The notes below the pieces were generated by a model. The model did no database searches and was not told the origin of the DNA. It worked only from the letters and a program-made list of their open reading frames with translations. Shown one piece after another: positions 44,145-52,895 of a stretch of DNA of 64,000 nucleotides. The stretch comes from Buttiauxella sp. B2. Its GTDB lineage: Bacteria > Pseudomonadota > Gammaproteobacteria > Enterobacterales > Enterobacteriaceae. Position 1 is the stretch's first letter. Each line of letters starts with the position of its first letter. The stretch is from NCBI RefSeq assembly GCF_006376615.1, contig NZ_VEXQ01000001.1, positions 496,001 through 560,000 of the forward strand, given 5' to 3'. The position numbers were made by a program, and so were the translations under genes.

Positions 44145-45308
44145 TTACGCACTTAACAAGCTAAGCTCACGCGATGACTCAGGTAATTTATGCTGTCGTA
44201 AACTTGAAGCCATAATAGCAATAATTCTTTCTTGATCTTCACGACTAAGACCAGGATAAATAGGCAAGCACAACACAGCCTGTGAGGTCGCATCAGCCAC
44301 CTGCAAACTATCATTTTTGGCAGAAGGCAAATGGCGATACATAGAAAATGAACTGATAAGCGGGAAGAAATAACGACGTGTATAGATATTTTGCTTACGC
44401 AACGCTTGATAAACTTCATCTCTTGTCGCTGCAAGTCCAGGACGAATCATGACTGGAAAATAAGCATAATTCCATTCTACGTTTTCAGGGGGTTGCAAAA
44501 AATCCACTTCAGGTAATTCGGTGTGAATCAGTTCTGCGTAGTATCGATAGATTTCAGCACGATCGCTCAGCGCTTTATCAATATACTGCAACTGTAAAAC
44601 ACCAAAAGAAGCCTGTACCTCATTCATTTTAGCATTAATACCCGGAGCCATGACTATCGTTTCATCTGCAAAACCAAAGTTCTTTAAATAATCAATTCGT
44701 TGTTTGGTTTTGGCATCCGGGCAGATTATTGCCCCCCCCTCAAAAGTGTTAAACACTTTTGTCGCATGGAAACTCAACACCGAAAGATCACCACAATTTA
44801 AAATGCTGCTGCCGTTATGTTTTACGCCAAAAGCATGAGCTGCATCATAAATAACCTTTAGACCATATGTATCTGCTATACGCTGAATTTTGTCGGTGTC
44901 ACAGGGAATACCATAACAATGCACAGGCAAAATAGCTGATGTTTGTGGAGTAATCAGTGCCTCGATTTTATCTGGATCGAGATTAAACGTTAGCGGATCA
45001 ATATCGGCAAATACCGGGGTCAGTCCATTCCATAACAAGCTATGAGACGTTGCTACAAATGAGTACGGCGTTGTAATGACCTCACCCGTAATACGTAACG
45101 TCTGAAACGCGGTTAGCAGTGCAAGTGTGCCGTTGGCAAATAAACATAAGTGCTCAACGCCAAGATAATCTGCTAACGCTTGTTCAAGCTGCTGGTGAAA
45201 AGGTCCGGCATTTGTGAGTTGTTTGTTTTCCCAAATCTGTTCCAGATAGGGAATAAACTCTTCAAGAGGAGGTAATAATGGGCTGGTTACATAAATATTG
45301 TCTTTCAC
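44145..45308 (-). CDS. VioA-type PLP-dependent sugar-nucleotide aminotransferase (DegT/DnrJ/EryC1 family)
   Basis: This enzyme likely turns a dTDP- or UDP-4-keto-6-deoxyhexose into a 4-amino sugar. Family marks are VTSPLLPPLEEFIPYLEQIW, NGTLALLTAFQTL, the PLP-contacting DAAHAFGVK, and the Schiff-base lysine in LSFHATKVFNTFEGGAI. The pattern is nearest to VioA (dTDP-viosamine synthesis). I prefer the GTG start at 45308 (GTGAAAGAC; AGGGG 7 nt before it), giving 387 residues; the upstream ATG at 45332 has no ribosome site. No rmlA/rmlB genes are in the window, so the keto-sugar precursor must come from elsewhere. Confidence 0.88.
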   Translation of the reverse strand: MKDNIYVTSPLLPPLEEFIPYLEQIWENKQLTNAGPFHQQLEQALADYLGVEHLCLFANGTLALLTAFQTLRITGEVITTPYSFVATSHSLLWNGLTPVFADIDPLTFNLDPDKIEALITPQTSAILPVHCYGIPCDTDKIQRIADTYGLKVIYDAAHAFGVKHNGSSILNCGDLSVLSFHATKVFNTFEGGAIICPDAKTKQRIDYLKNFGFADETIVMAPGINAKMNEVQASFGVLQLQYIDKALSDRAEIYRYYAELIHTELPEVDFLQPPENVEWNYAYFPVMIRPGLAATRDEVYQALRKQNIYTRRYFFPLISSFSMYRHLPSAKNDSLQVADATSQAVLCLPIYPGLSREDQERIIAIMASSLRQHKLPESSRELSLLSA

Positions 45309-45452
45309 GCTAATCCCCTTGAAGGTTTCCATTCAACAACAGTCTGCCAATAATAAATTGTTTAGCATTCTCTAATGGGCTAAACACAGCCCCTTTTCTA
45401 CGCTAATTAGCGCAACCATTTAATGACCTGGGCGCGCTGAAAAAGTAAGCTA

Positions 45453-48400
45453 TTAACATTCCTGGACAACAAATCCTTCAGCTATACCGGTTTCACAATA
45501 TATTTCCCAGGCTTTACGCAACGTCTGCTCTAAGTACCAGGCAGGAGAGATACTGGAATCTTCCAGTGAACTGATATTGTCTCGTAAGCTCATGCGTAAT
45601 TCATTGAGCCGTTGAGTGTCTTCGCTGAACGCCAATGCTTTTGCTACATACTCATCTATAGATTCTGCGACAAATTCATCCAGCCCAAACTGGCACATAT
45701 TGGCCACACCCTGACGTGAAACCAGTGTTTGCCCAGCAAGCGTTAAAGTTGGCACACCCATCCACAATGCGTAGTTGGTTGTTGTGCCTCCGGTATAAGG
45801 GAAGCAGTCGAGCAGTAAGTCAACTTCATTGTGCATTTCAAGATAAGTTGAAAGTTTTGTTCTTTCGCGGAATATAAGCTGATCTTTTTTCACACCCCAG
45901 CCAAGCATTTTGTTATTAATTTCATCAATTAAGTTTGAGCCGAGCATAAAACCAATCAGCAGTTTCGCATCAGGTTTCGCAGTGAGAATTTTTGCCCATG
46001 TTGCCAGTACCGCATCATTTAATTTGCTCGGGCGGTTAAAGCTCGCATAGGTGAAATAGCCGTTACTTATGGCAGGCAGAGTTTGGATTTCAGGTGCATT
46101 ATCCACTGGTTCAAACTGCTTACTAAACGGCATATAGATCAGTTTTTCTGTGAACTGTTCCTCTAATAATCCCGGCGGCGCAAGTTTGTTATGAACAATC
46201 ACGTAATCCATTGTGCTCAATCCAGTCGTGCCTGGGTAGCCAATAAATGACATTGATACCGGTGCCGGCTTCAGCGCAAACGCAGGTAGACGGTTGTGAT
46301 CTGTATGACCGGACAGGTCAATTAAAATATCAATTTCTGCCGCATGGATTTGTTTAGCCAGCTCCGCATTACTGATGCTTTTGGCATCAACCCAGGCCGT
46401 CGCTTTGAGTTTGAGTTGCTGCGTTACCATGTCGTTTAAAGGGGAAGTCTGCCAGGCGTAGATCGCAAATTTTTCCTGATCGAGTGCATCCCACATCGGA
46501 CGAATAAAATTAGTCACCGGATGGTTACCGAAATCCCCAGAAACAAACCCTACACGTAATTTCCGGGAGGGATCTTTTTCATTGCGAAGAGCAAAAACAA
46601 TATTCTGTTGTTTCGCCCAGCGGCTAGCCAGACGACCATATTTTTCATGCTCACCAAAGAGATTTTCGGGTGTGACGTCCGGGCAATGAGATAGACCAAA
46701 GAGATAGTTAGTTAAATAGGTAAAATCCTGCGGGGAGCTTTCACAGGCTTTGCGCATCCAGCTCACGGCTTCAACCACATTTGATTGTGTACTGAGCAAA
46801 GTAGCAAGGGTAGAAAGAGCATTGCTATTTGATGGTTCGATTGCCAATGCTTTGCGCACACAAAACTCAGCCATTGCTGAATTTTTATTTTCCTGGTAAA
46901 GGTCGCAAAGTTGTATCCAGATTAAGGGTTGCCTGTGGTTGAATCTCAAACAATAACGGCTCAACTTTTCCGCATACCAGTAATACTTCATCTTGCCTAG
47001 CAGCAAAGTGTAATCGTAATAAATAGCCCAGGTATTGGATTCAATCGACAATGCAACAGCATATGCGCGTAAGGCGTCGTCTAAACGTGCAACTTTGAAG
47101 TAGGTCTGCCCAAGACGATGCCATAAATGAGGGTTCCCTTTTTGCTCCTCAGAGAAGCTGGCAAGATATTCGCAAGCGTCATTGAATTGTCCCTGATATA
47201 AAAATTGAGTCACACGCTTTTCAGACTTGGAATCAAGCGGTGAGTACGCTGAATAACTGGGATGTTTCTGTCGAGTCGTGCTATTGAGCATAGTCACACT
47301 GGTTATCTGAAAACGAGTTTCCAGGCCGTAATGGGTATACAGCATCAGGCTATTCACATAAGCAAGAATATTATTCGGATCCTGCAACCCCACGACCGTT
47401 TGCATATACTTTTGCCAGGCGAAAGGTGAGCCCGTTAATAACCCTTTGCGGCGCAATGTATCCAGTCCTGGTAGCATTTCCGCGTTGATGTCCAACATTC
47501 CACCGTTCAGGAGTTGATACTCATGACTATCGAGCAAGATGCTTTGATACCAGAAATTAAAACCAAATGAGTCAATTCCATTCGGTTGATTCATCCCTAA
47601 AAGACCCGGCAGCGGTTTTAATACATTATTTTTGCTCAGGCTATACGGGCAGGGGCCGTAACAGTAAAACAGGCTATCAGAGCCCTTACGGAACAGAGAA
47701 TAGAGAACGTTCAGCACACGGTCGGCGTGGTGAGTATCTGCGCTTTCCGGTTTAGTGGTATGAAACATGAGTTGCTCAAAACTCAGGCTCAGCGGCCAGG
47801 CATCACCCAGTAGATCGAGCACTTGCAAGGTCAGCTCGTCCTGAGTGCGAAGCAGGTCTCCTTGCGGGGTAAAATGGGCGTTTTCTACGCCATTCAGATC
47901 GCTAAAAAGACGCTGAAAATTGCCAGCCCAGTTCAGTTCTTTTAATTTTTGCGGCTCTGGTAAAGGAAGAATGCGGTCCCTATGATTTGCATCCACCAGC
48001 AAACTAAAGCGTTCAATGCGGTTAGTTGCAAAATCCAGGTACTGTTGTTGCACCACTTTATGGGTTACCGGGCAAATCGTTTTATGCAGTTGCGCTACGT
48101 CGGAGCCGTAAAAATCAGCCAGCTCCGTCCATGGTTGCGCATCCCCCAGATAGGCCAGGTCATTGCGCTCAACCATGGCGTTAAAGTCCACCAGGTAATT
48201 AGCCTCATTCAGGCCGGATAAGTATTTCAGTGTCAGGTCACTATCGCTATTTTGGTTAATTTCCGCGATCAAGGGAGCGAGGTTTAAACGCAGCGGGTTT
48301 TGCTTACTCATTCCCATTTCAAGCCAGGTTGCCACTGCGCGTGCGCTGGCGGTTATTTCCTCCTGAGAAGTGGCAAGGCTGCTGTGCAATAGCATCGCAT

Positions 48401-48905
48401 CGCGTAAAATTTCATTAGTTTTAGCACCTGGATACGTTGGCCATTTAATCGCAATAACGCCACTCGCACTTAAATGCTGACGGCAATATGCCAACAGCGA
48501 CTCACGCGTTTGATTATCCAGCAGCGCAAAAACACCTTGCAGAATGATATAATCTTGCTCACCTGGTGAGCTGGCTAATAGCTCTGTCAGTTGCAGGCAA
48601 TACAATTCCAGATTATTGATTCCTGCCGCCGTAATACATTTCTGCCCATGGCTGATGGCATCAGCATCTATATCAATACCAATGACTGAAGCACCCGACC
48701 AGGCACAAGAAAATGGAATCAAGTTCATCCCACTTTCGCACCCCAACACCAGCACGCGAGCATTTTTCAGATCGGGCGTACTGACGCCGTACAAATGAGC
48801 AACGGCCCGCAGATGCTGAGGCGAGGCATAGTTATCAAGTAGAGGTGAACCCTGTTGAGTCGTTGTCGGCATTGCGACAGCTTCAATATCAGCGGAATGA
48901 GCCAC
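45453..48905 (-). CDS. Methyltransferase-TPR-GT41 fusion, predicted flagellin O-GlcNAc-type glycosyltransferase
   Basis: This 1150-residue protein has three parts. Residues about 20-170 form a class I methyltransferase (motif I VLVLGCESGMN, 51-61; IGIDIDADAISHG, 75-87). Residues about 210-545 resemble the methyltransferase-regulatory domain plus C-terminal extension seen in bacterial protein lysine methyltransferases. Residues about 560-745 are TPR repeats (e.g. NPHLWHRLGQTYFKVARLDD; AEFCVRKALAIEPSNSNAL). Residues about 780-1140 are a GT41 domain like OGT/SPINDLY, with FVSGDFGNHPV, the catalytic-type DLSGHTDHNR (His867), SFIGYPGTTG, SFNRPSKLND (Lys961) and DLLLDCFPYTGGTTTNYALW. It is the gene next to fliC on the same strand, so flagellin Ser/Thr is the likely acceptor. 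Both methylation and glycosylation by one protein are inferred. Confidence 0.87.
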   Translation of the reverse strand: MAHSADIEAVAMPTTTQQGSPLLDNYASPQHLRAVAHLYGVSTPDLKNARVLVLGCESGMNLIPFSCAWSGASVIGIDIDADAISHGQKCITAAGINNLELYCLQLTELLASSPGEQDYIILQGVFALLDNQTRESLLAYCRQHLSASGVIAIKWPTYPGAKTNEILRDAMLLHSSLATSQEEITASARAVATWLEMGMSKQNPLRLNLAPLIAEINQNSDSDLTLKYLSGLNEANYLVDFNAMVERNDLAYLGDAQPWTELADFYGSDVAQLHKTICPVTHKVVQQQYLDFATNRIERFSLLVDANHRDRILPLPEPQKLKELNWAGNFQRLFSDLNGVENAHFTPQGDLLRTQDELTLQVLDLLGDAWPLSLSFEQLMFHTTKPESADTHHADRVLNVLYSLFRKGSDSLFYCYGPCPYSLSKNNVLKPLPGLLGMNQPNGIDSFGFNFWYQSILLDSHEYQLLNGGMLDINAEMLPGLDTLRRKGLLTGSPFAWQKYMQTVVGLQDPNNILAYVNSLMLYTHYGLETRFQITSVTMLNSTTRQKHPSYSAYSPLDSKSEKRVTQFLYQGQFNDACEYLASFSEEQKGNPHLWHRLGQTYFKVARLDDALRAYAVALSIESNTWAIYYDYTLLLGKMKYYWYAEKLSRYCLRFNHRQPLIWIQLCDLYQENKNSAMAEFCVRKALAIEPSNSNALSTLATLLSTQSNVVEAVSWMRKACESSPQDFTYLTNYLFGLSHCPDVTPENLFGEHEKYGRLASRWAKQQNIVFALRNEKDPSRKLRVGFVSGDFGNHPVTNFIRPMWDALDQEKFAIYAWQTSPLNDMVTQQLKLKATAWVDAKSISNAELAKQIHAAEIDILIDLSGHTDHNRLPAFALKPAPVSMSFIGYPGTTGLSTMDYVIVHNKLAPPGLLEEQFTEKLIYMPFSKQFEPVDNAPEIQTLPAISNGYFTYASFNRPSKLNDAVLATWAKILTAKPDAKLLIGFMLGSNLIDEINNKMLGWGVKKDQLIFRERTKLSTYLEMHNEVDLLLDCFPYTGGTTTNYALWMGVPTLTLAGQTLVSRQGVANMCQFGLDEFVAESIDEYVAKALAFSEDTQRLNELRMSLRDNISSLEDSSISPAWYLEQTLRKAWEIYCETGIAEGFVVQEC

Positions 48906-49033
48906 GGGAATATCCTGTTGAGAGAAAACGGCAAATCAGCCTTACGTTAACAATAATTCTTTCAGCCAATTCGCAGAAAACAGCCTGTCCAAAGGGGTTA
49001 TTCGAGCAATTCCCTTCTCTGTACTTTTCAGCC

Positions 49034-49063
49034 AAAAAAAAACCAACCCCGAAGGATTGGCTT
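49034..49063 (-). terminator. Rho-independent terminator of fliC
   Basis: On the minus strand AGCCAATCC, TTCG and GGGTTGGT form a stem-loop followed by nine T residues, 18 nt after the fliC stop. It separates fliC transcription from the modification island. Confidence 0.92.
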
Positions 49064-49080
49064 TTGAGATAACAAAACGA

Positions 49081-50361
49081 TTAACGCAGCAGAGACAGCA
49101 CGCCTTGTGGTACCTGATTGGCTTGTGCCAGAACAGAAGTTCCAGCCTGCTGCAGGATCTGCGCACGAGACATGTTAGACACTTCAGTCGCGTAGTCAGC
49201 ATCCTGAATACGAGATTGTGCAGAAGACAAGTTACCGCTGGTGTTACCCAAGTTGGTGATAGCAGAGTCCAGACGGTTTTGCACTGCACCCAGGGAGCTA
49301 CGGAATTTATCCACTTTCGCGATAGCGGCGTCGATGGTTGCTAATGGATCAACGGAAGACGCACCAGCAAATGCTTTTGCGTTTGTTGCGCTAGCGATAT
49401 CACCAACAGCACTGGCTGCAGAAGTTGTCGCAGTCGCCCCACCGTTGCTAATAGCGCCTGTGCTTGATGTATAATTTTTACCCTGAACAGTAACAAAACC
49501 AACAGCATTGCCAGAAGAGTCACTACCCACTTTGACAAGTTGTGACGCCATAGAACCAGCAGTCACACCATTTTTGGTATCAGTATAGCTAACATCGCTG
49601 GTGTTCAGAGTCACTTTACCTGTTGCATCGTCAACAGATACTGCGTAGTTGTCGCTGCCGGAGCTAACAACGTAAGTCCCAGTGCTCGCACCAGAAGAAC
49701 TTTGTACGTTTTTCAACTGCAGAGTGCCAGCATCAACTTTCAGCGTGCTTGCAACAGCAGCCAAATCAACGTTTTTCAGGTTACCTGCAGAACCAACCTG
49801 AGTGATTGGTGCGCTGGTTTTCAGTGCGTTACCAGAAACAGAGAAACCGTTCAGACCCAGAGTAGAAGAGTCAATCTTTTGCAGATCGATGCTGATGGTC
49901 TCGCCATCATTAGCGCCAACCTGAATCTTCATAGAAGTGTCGTTAGCCAGGACTTTCACGCCGTTGAACTGAGTCTGACCAGATACACGGTCAATCTCAG
50001 ACAGACGGGATGCAATTTCGTCCTGGATAGAGCTCAGGTCAGTACCTGAGTTAGAACCGGTAGAAGCCTGTACAGACAGCTCACGAATACGTTGTAAGTT
50101 GTTGTTTATTTCGCTCAGTGAGCCTTCAGTCGTCTGTGCAACAGAGATACCGTCGTTGGCGTTACGGGAAGCCTGGTTCAAACCTTTGATGTTAGAAGTG
50201 AAGCGGTTAGCAATGGCCTGGCCCGCTGCATCATCTTTAGCGCTGTTGATACGCAGCCCGGAAGACAGACGCTCAATAGCGGTGCCCAGAGAAGACTGAG
50301 ATTTGTTCAGGTTGTTTTGGGTCAACAGCGACAGGCTGTTAGTGTTGATAACTTGTGCCAT
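49081..50361 (-). CDS. fliC: Flagellin
   Basis: This 426-residue protein is the flagellar filament subunit, exported through the flagellar type III apparatus. The conserved D0/D1 ends are MAQVINTNSLSLLTQNNLNK to about residue 175 and QNRLDSAITNLGNTSGNLSS to LLR at the C-terminus. The central variable domain (about 190-330) is short and rich in Ser, Thr, Ala and Gly with no Cys, offering many O-glycosylation sites. The ATG at 50361 follows GGAATAA; six extra upstream codons in the frame are not part of the family. It has a sigma-28 promoter and strong terminator, and is divergent from fliD. Confidence 0.98.
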   Translation of the reverse strand: MAQVINTNSLSLLTQNNLNKSQSSLGTAIERLSSGLRINSAKDDAAGQAIANRFTSNIKGLNQASRNANDGISVAQTTEGSLSEINNNLQRIRELSVQASTGSNSGTDLSSIQDEIASRLSEIDRVSGQTQFNGVKVLANDTSMKIQVGANDGETISIDLQKIDSSTLGLNGFSVSGNALKTSAPITQVGSAGNLKNVDLAAVASTLKVDAGTLQLKNVQSSSGASTGTYVVSSGSDNYAVSVDDATGKVTLNTSDVSYTDTKNGVTAGSMASQLVKVGSDSSGNAVGFVTVQGKNYTSSTGAISNGGATATTSAASAVGDIASATNAKAFAGASSVDPLATIDAAIAKVDKFRSSLGAVQNRLDSAITNLGNTSGNLSSAQSRIQDADYATEVSNMSRAQILQQAGTSVLAQANQVPQGVLSLLR

Positions 50362-50430
50362 GATTTTATTCCTTATCAATTCACATTTTGTGGTTGGGCT
50401 GTTGCCCTCGGTTTCTCACCGTCTACCCAT

Positions 50431-50457
50431 GTATCGGCACACTATTTTCGAACTTTA
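50431..50457 (-). promoter_or_regulatory. Sigma-28 promoter of fliC
   Basis: The minus strand reads TAAAGTTC-N11-GCCGATAC, two mismatches from the FliA consensus with exact spacing, about 70 nt before the fliC start. Confidence 0.9.
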
Positions 50458-50540
50458 GAAATATTTCACTTTTTAACTAGCCGCAGAAATAACCCGCAAC
50501 GCCTTCATTATTCCCACCATTAATTAACTGCAAATATCAT

Positions 50541-50567
50541 TAAACTTTGCGTTCTGGGTGCCGATAC
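50541..50567 (+). promoter_or_regulatory. Sigma-28 promoter of fliDST
   Basis: The plus strand reads TAAACTTT-N11-GCCGATAC, two mismatches from the FliA consensus with exact spacing, 40 nt before the fliD start. It is back to back with the fliC promoter. Confidence 0.9.
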
Positions 50568-50606
50568 CAACATGAATAATTGTTAGTAATGAAAAGGGAT
50601 TAATTA

Positions 50607-52007
50607 ATGGCTAGCGTTTCTTCATTAGGAATCGGCTCCAACTTGCCGCTGGATACACTATTAGCAAACCTCACCACAGCTGAAAAAGGTCGATTAACAC
50701 CAATCAGTGCACAGCAATCTAGCTACAGCGCAAAACTTACCGCTTATGGCACGCTAAAGAGCGCGATAGAAAAATTCCAGACAGCAAACACCACGCTTAA
50801 TGATGCAACCCTTTTTAAAAGCAGCACGGCCAGCAGCAGCACAACAGATTTAGGCGTGACGACTGCTGCTGGCGCAGCAGCTGGGAAATACACGATTAGC
50901 GTGTCACAACTGGCACAGGCTCAGTCATTAGCAACTGCAGGTTCAGCCAGTGCAACCGACAAACAAAGCGCCGTGTCATCTACGGACCGTACTGTGGTCA
51001 TCAACCAACCCGGGCGTGAAAAACCTCTTGAAATCAAACTTACTGATGACCAAACATCACTCAATGGTATTCGTGATGCTATCAACAGTGCTGACAGTGG
51101 CGTGTCCGCAAGCGTTATTAAGAATAAAAGTGGTGATTACCAGTTAGTTATCTCATCTGCAGAAACAGGTGTAGATAACGCAATGACGATTAGCGTAACG
51201 GGTGATGACGAGCTAAACGCCCTGATTGGTTATGATTCAGCGAGTGCCACCGGAGGGTTGAAGGAAACTATCCCAGCAAAAAATGCACTGCTGACTATCA
51301 ATAACATCGAAGTAGAAAGTGCCAGTAATACCGTTAAAGATATGCCTGAAGGCGTCACCTTAACGCTGAATAAAGAAGTAGCTAATGCGACCGTTACCGT
51401 CACAAAAAGCAACGACAAAGCGACCTCAGCGATCAAATCATGGGTAGATGCTTATAACTCAATGCTGGACACCTTCAGTTCTCTGACTGAATACACTGCC
51501 GTTGATGCCGGTGCTGATCAAAGTTCTGGCAATGGCGTGCTATTGGGTGACAGTAACATTCGTACTATCCAGGCTGGCATTCGTTCGCAGTTTTCCACCG
51601 CCACTACAGGTTCAGCATTCAGTACATTGTCGCAAATTGGTCTCACACAAGACTCTAAAACTGGCAAGCTGACAATCAATAACGACAAATTGAGCGCTGC
51701 ACTAACCAACAACTCTGTGGCAACTCAACAACTCTTGGTTGGTGATGGAAAAACGACAGGTGTCACTACGACGACCGCAACACTGGTGAAAGGTTATCTT
51801 GCAGACGGCGGCATGATTAATAGCGCCACCACCAGCATCAACTCCACACTAAAAAGTTTGACTAAACAATACCTGGCCGTCAGTTCCAGTATCGATGACA
51901 CCATTGCCCGATACAAAGCTCAGTTTACCCAACTTGATACCTTAATGAGCAAGCTGAACAACACCAGCAATTATTTGACTCAACAATTCTCATCCAGCAG
52001 TTCCTGA
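50607..52007 (+). CDS. fliD: Flagellar filament cap protein
   Basis: This 466-residue secreted protein (HAP2) forms the pentameric cap that folds flagellin at the filament tip. It begins MASVSSLGIGSNLPLDTLLANL and ends with the coiled-coil region MINSATTSINSTLKSLTKQYLAVSSSIDDTIARYKAQFTQLDTLMSKLNNTSNYLTQQF. The middle part carries the flagellin-hook IN motif and is rich in Ser/Thr, so it could also be a target of the glycosylation island. AAAAGGGA precedes the ATG. It leads the fliD-fliS-fliT operon. Confidence 0.97.
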   Translation: MASVSSLGIGSNLPLDTLLANLTTAEKGRLTPISAQQSSYSAKLTAYGTLKSAIEKFQTANTTLNDATLFKSSTASSSTTDLGVTTAAGAAAGKYTISVSQLAQAQSLATAGSASATDKQSAVSSTDRTVVINQPGREKPLEIKLTDDQTSLNGIRDAINSADSGVSASVIKNKSGDYQLVISSAETGVDNAMTISVTGDDELNALIGYDSASATGGLKETIPAKNALLTINNIEVESASNTVKDMPEGVTLTLNKEVANATVTVTKSNDKATSAIKSWVDAYNSMLDTFSSLTEYTAVDAGADQSSGNGVLLGDSNIRTIQAGIRSQFSTATTGSAFSTLSQIGLTQDSKTGKLTINNDKLSAALTNNSVATQQLLVGDGKTTGVTTTTATLVKGYLADGGMINSATTSINSTLKSLTKQYLAVSSSIDDTIARYKAQFTQLDTLMSKLNNTSNYLTQQFSSSSS

Positions 52008-52022
52008 TAACAAGAGGTAATT

Positions 52023-52430
52023 ATGTACAGCTCGCGGGGTACACAAGCATATGCTCAGATTGGTGTGGAAAGCGCCGTGATGAGCGCGAGTCCTCATCAA
52101 CTGATTGTGTTGCTTTTTGATGGGGCATTAAGCGCTTTGGTCAGAGCTCGCTTGTTTATGCAGCAAGGAGAGCTGACCGCGAAGGGTGAAGCACTGAGCA
52201 AAGCTATCAACATTATCGATAACGGCCTCAAAGCAGGTTTAGATAATGACAAAGGTGGCGAAATAGCCGCGAACTTATCGTCTCTGTATGACTATATGAT
52301 TCGCCGCCTGATGCTCGCCAATTTGCGTAACGATGTTGAAGCAATAGAAGAAGTTGAAGGGCTTTTAACCAACATTGCCGATGCCTGGAAACAGATTTCA
52401 CCTCTGAACGCTGCACGGGAGCCTGCCTAA
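52023..52430 (+). CDS. fliS: Flagellin-specific export chaperone
   Basis: This 135-residue cytoplasmic four-helix protein binds the C-terminus of FliC and prevents early polymerisation. Signature segments are [38 protein letters not shown] and [36 protein letters not shown]. It follows fliD by 15 nt with an AAGAGGT site, and its stop codon overlaps the start of fliT. Confidence 0.97.
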   Translation: MYSSRGTQAYAQIGVESAVMSASPHQLIVLLFDGALSALVRARLFMQQGELTAKGEALSKAINIIDNGLKAGLDNDKGGEIAANLSSLYDYMIRRLMLANLRNDVEAIEEVEGLLTNIADAWKQISPLNAAREPA

Positions 52431-52792
52431 TGTCGCCGTATGTAGAACTGATCAGCCGCTGGCAGAACGTGGTGCTGTTAAGCCAGTCGTTGCTGGAACT
52501 GGCACAACGCGGGGAGTGGGATTTATTGCTGGAACAAGAAGTGGCATACCTGCAAGGCATTGAAATACTCAACACTAACCCTATCCCACCTGAGACTGCG
52601 AAAAGTGTGCAGGATATGTTGCAGCAAAATCTCGAGCAAATTCTGGCTAACGAACAGGCGCTAAAGAATCTTTTACAGCAGCGCCTGGACGAACTCAGTG
52701 CATTAATCGGCCAGTCATCACGCCAACAAACGCTTAACCACACGTATGGGCGGTTATCGGGCCAATTACTCGTTCCAGATGCACCACAATAA
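52430..52792 (+). CDS. fliT: Flagellar export chaperone and FlhDC antagonist
   Basis: This 120-residue helical protein is the chaperone for the cap protein FliD and, in Salmonella and E. coli, binds FlhDC to lower class 2 gene expression. It starts [37 protein letters not shown], matching the family. TAATG overlap with fliS implies translational coupling. Confidence 0.95.
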   Translation: MSPYVELISRWQNVVLLSQSLLELAQRGEWDLLLEQEVAYLQGIEILNTNPIPPETAKSVQDMLQQNLEQILANEQALKNLLQQRLDELSALIGQSSRQQTLNHTYGRLSGQLLVPDAPQ

Positions 52793-52895
52793 TTTTGCTG
52801 TGTGTGGCGTATCAATCGGCCAGTAACTCCCACCTAAGTTCAAAAATCCTCCATACTCCAGTGGTCAGCTAAATGACTCCTGGAGCGTGGACTCG

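Noticed and set aside
48906-49033. Possible sigma-28 promoter for the methyltransferase-GT41 gene
   Set aside because: No GCCGATAA-like element with a paired TAAAGTTT box could be found in the gap; expression may use another promoter or read-through from fliC.
52228-52833. 201-codon leftward frame opposite fliS and fliT
   Set aside because: It is the antisense shadow of two well-supported genes and has a composition rich in Arg, Cys and Ser typical of a shadow frame.
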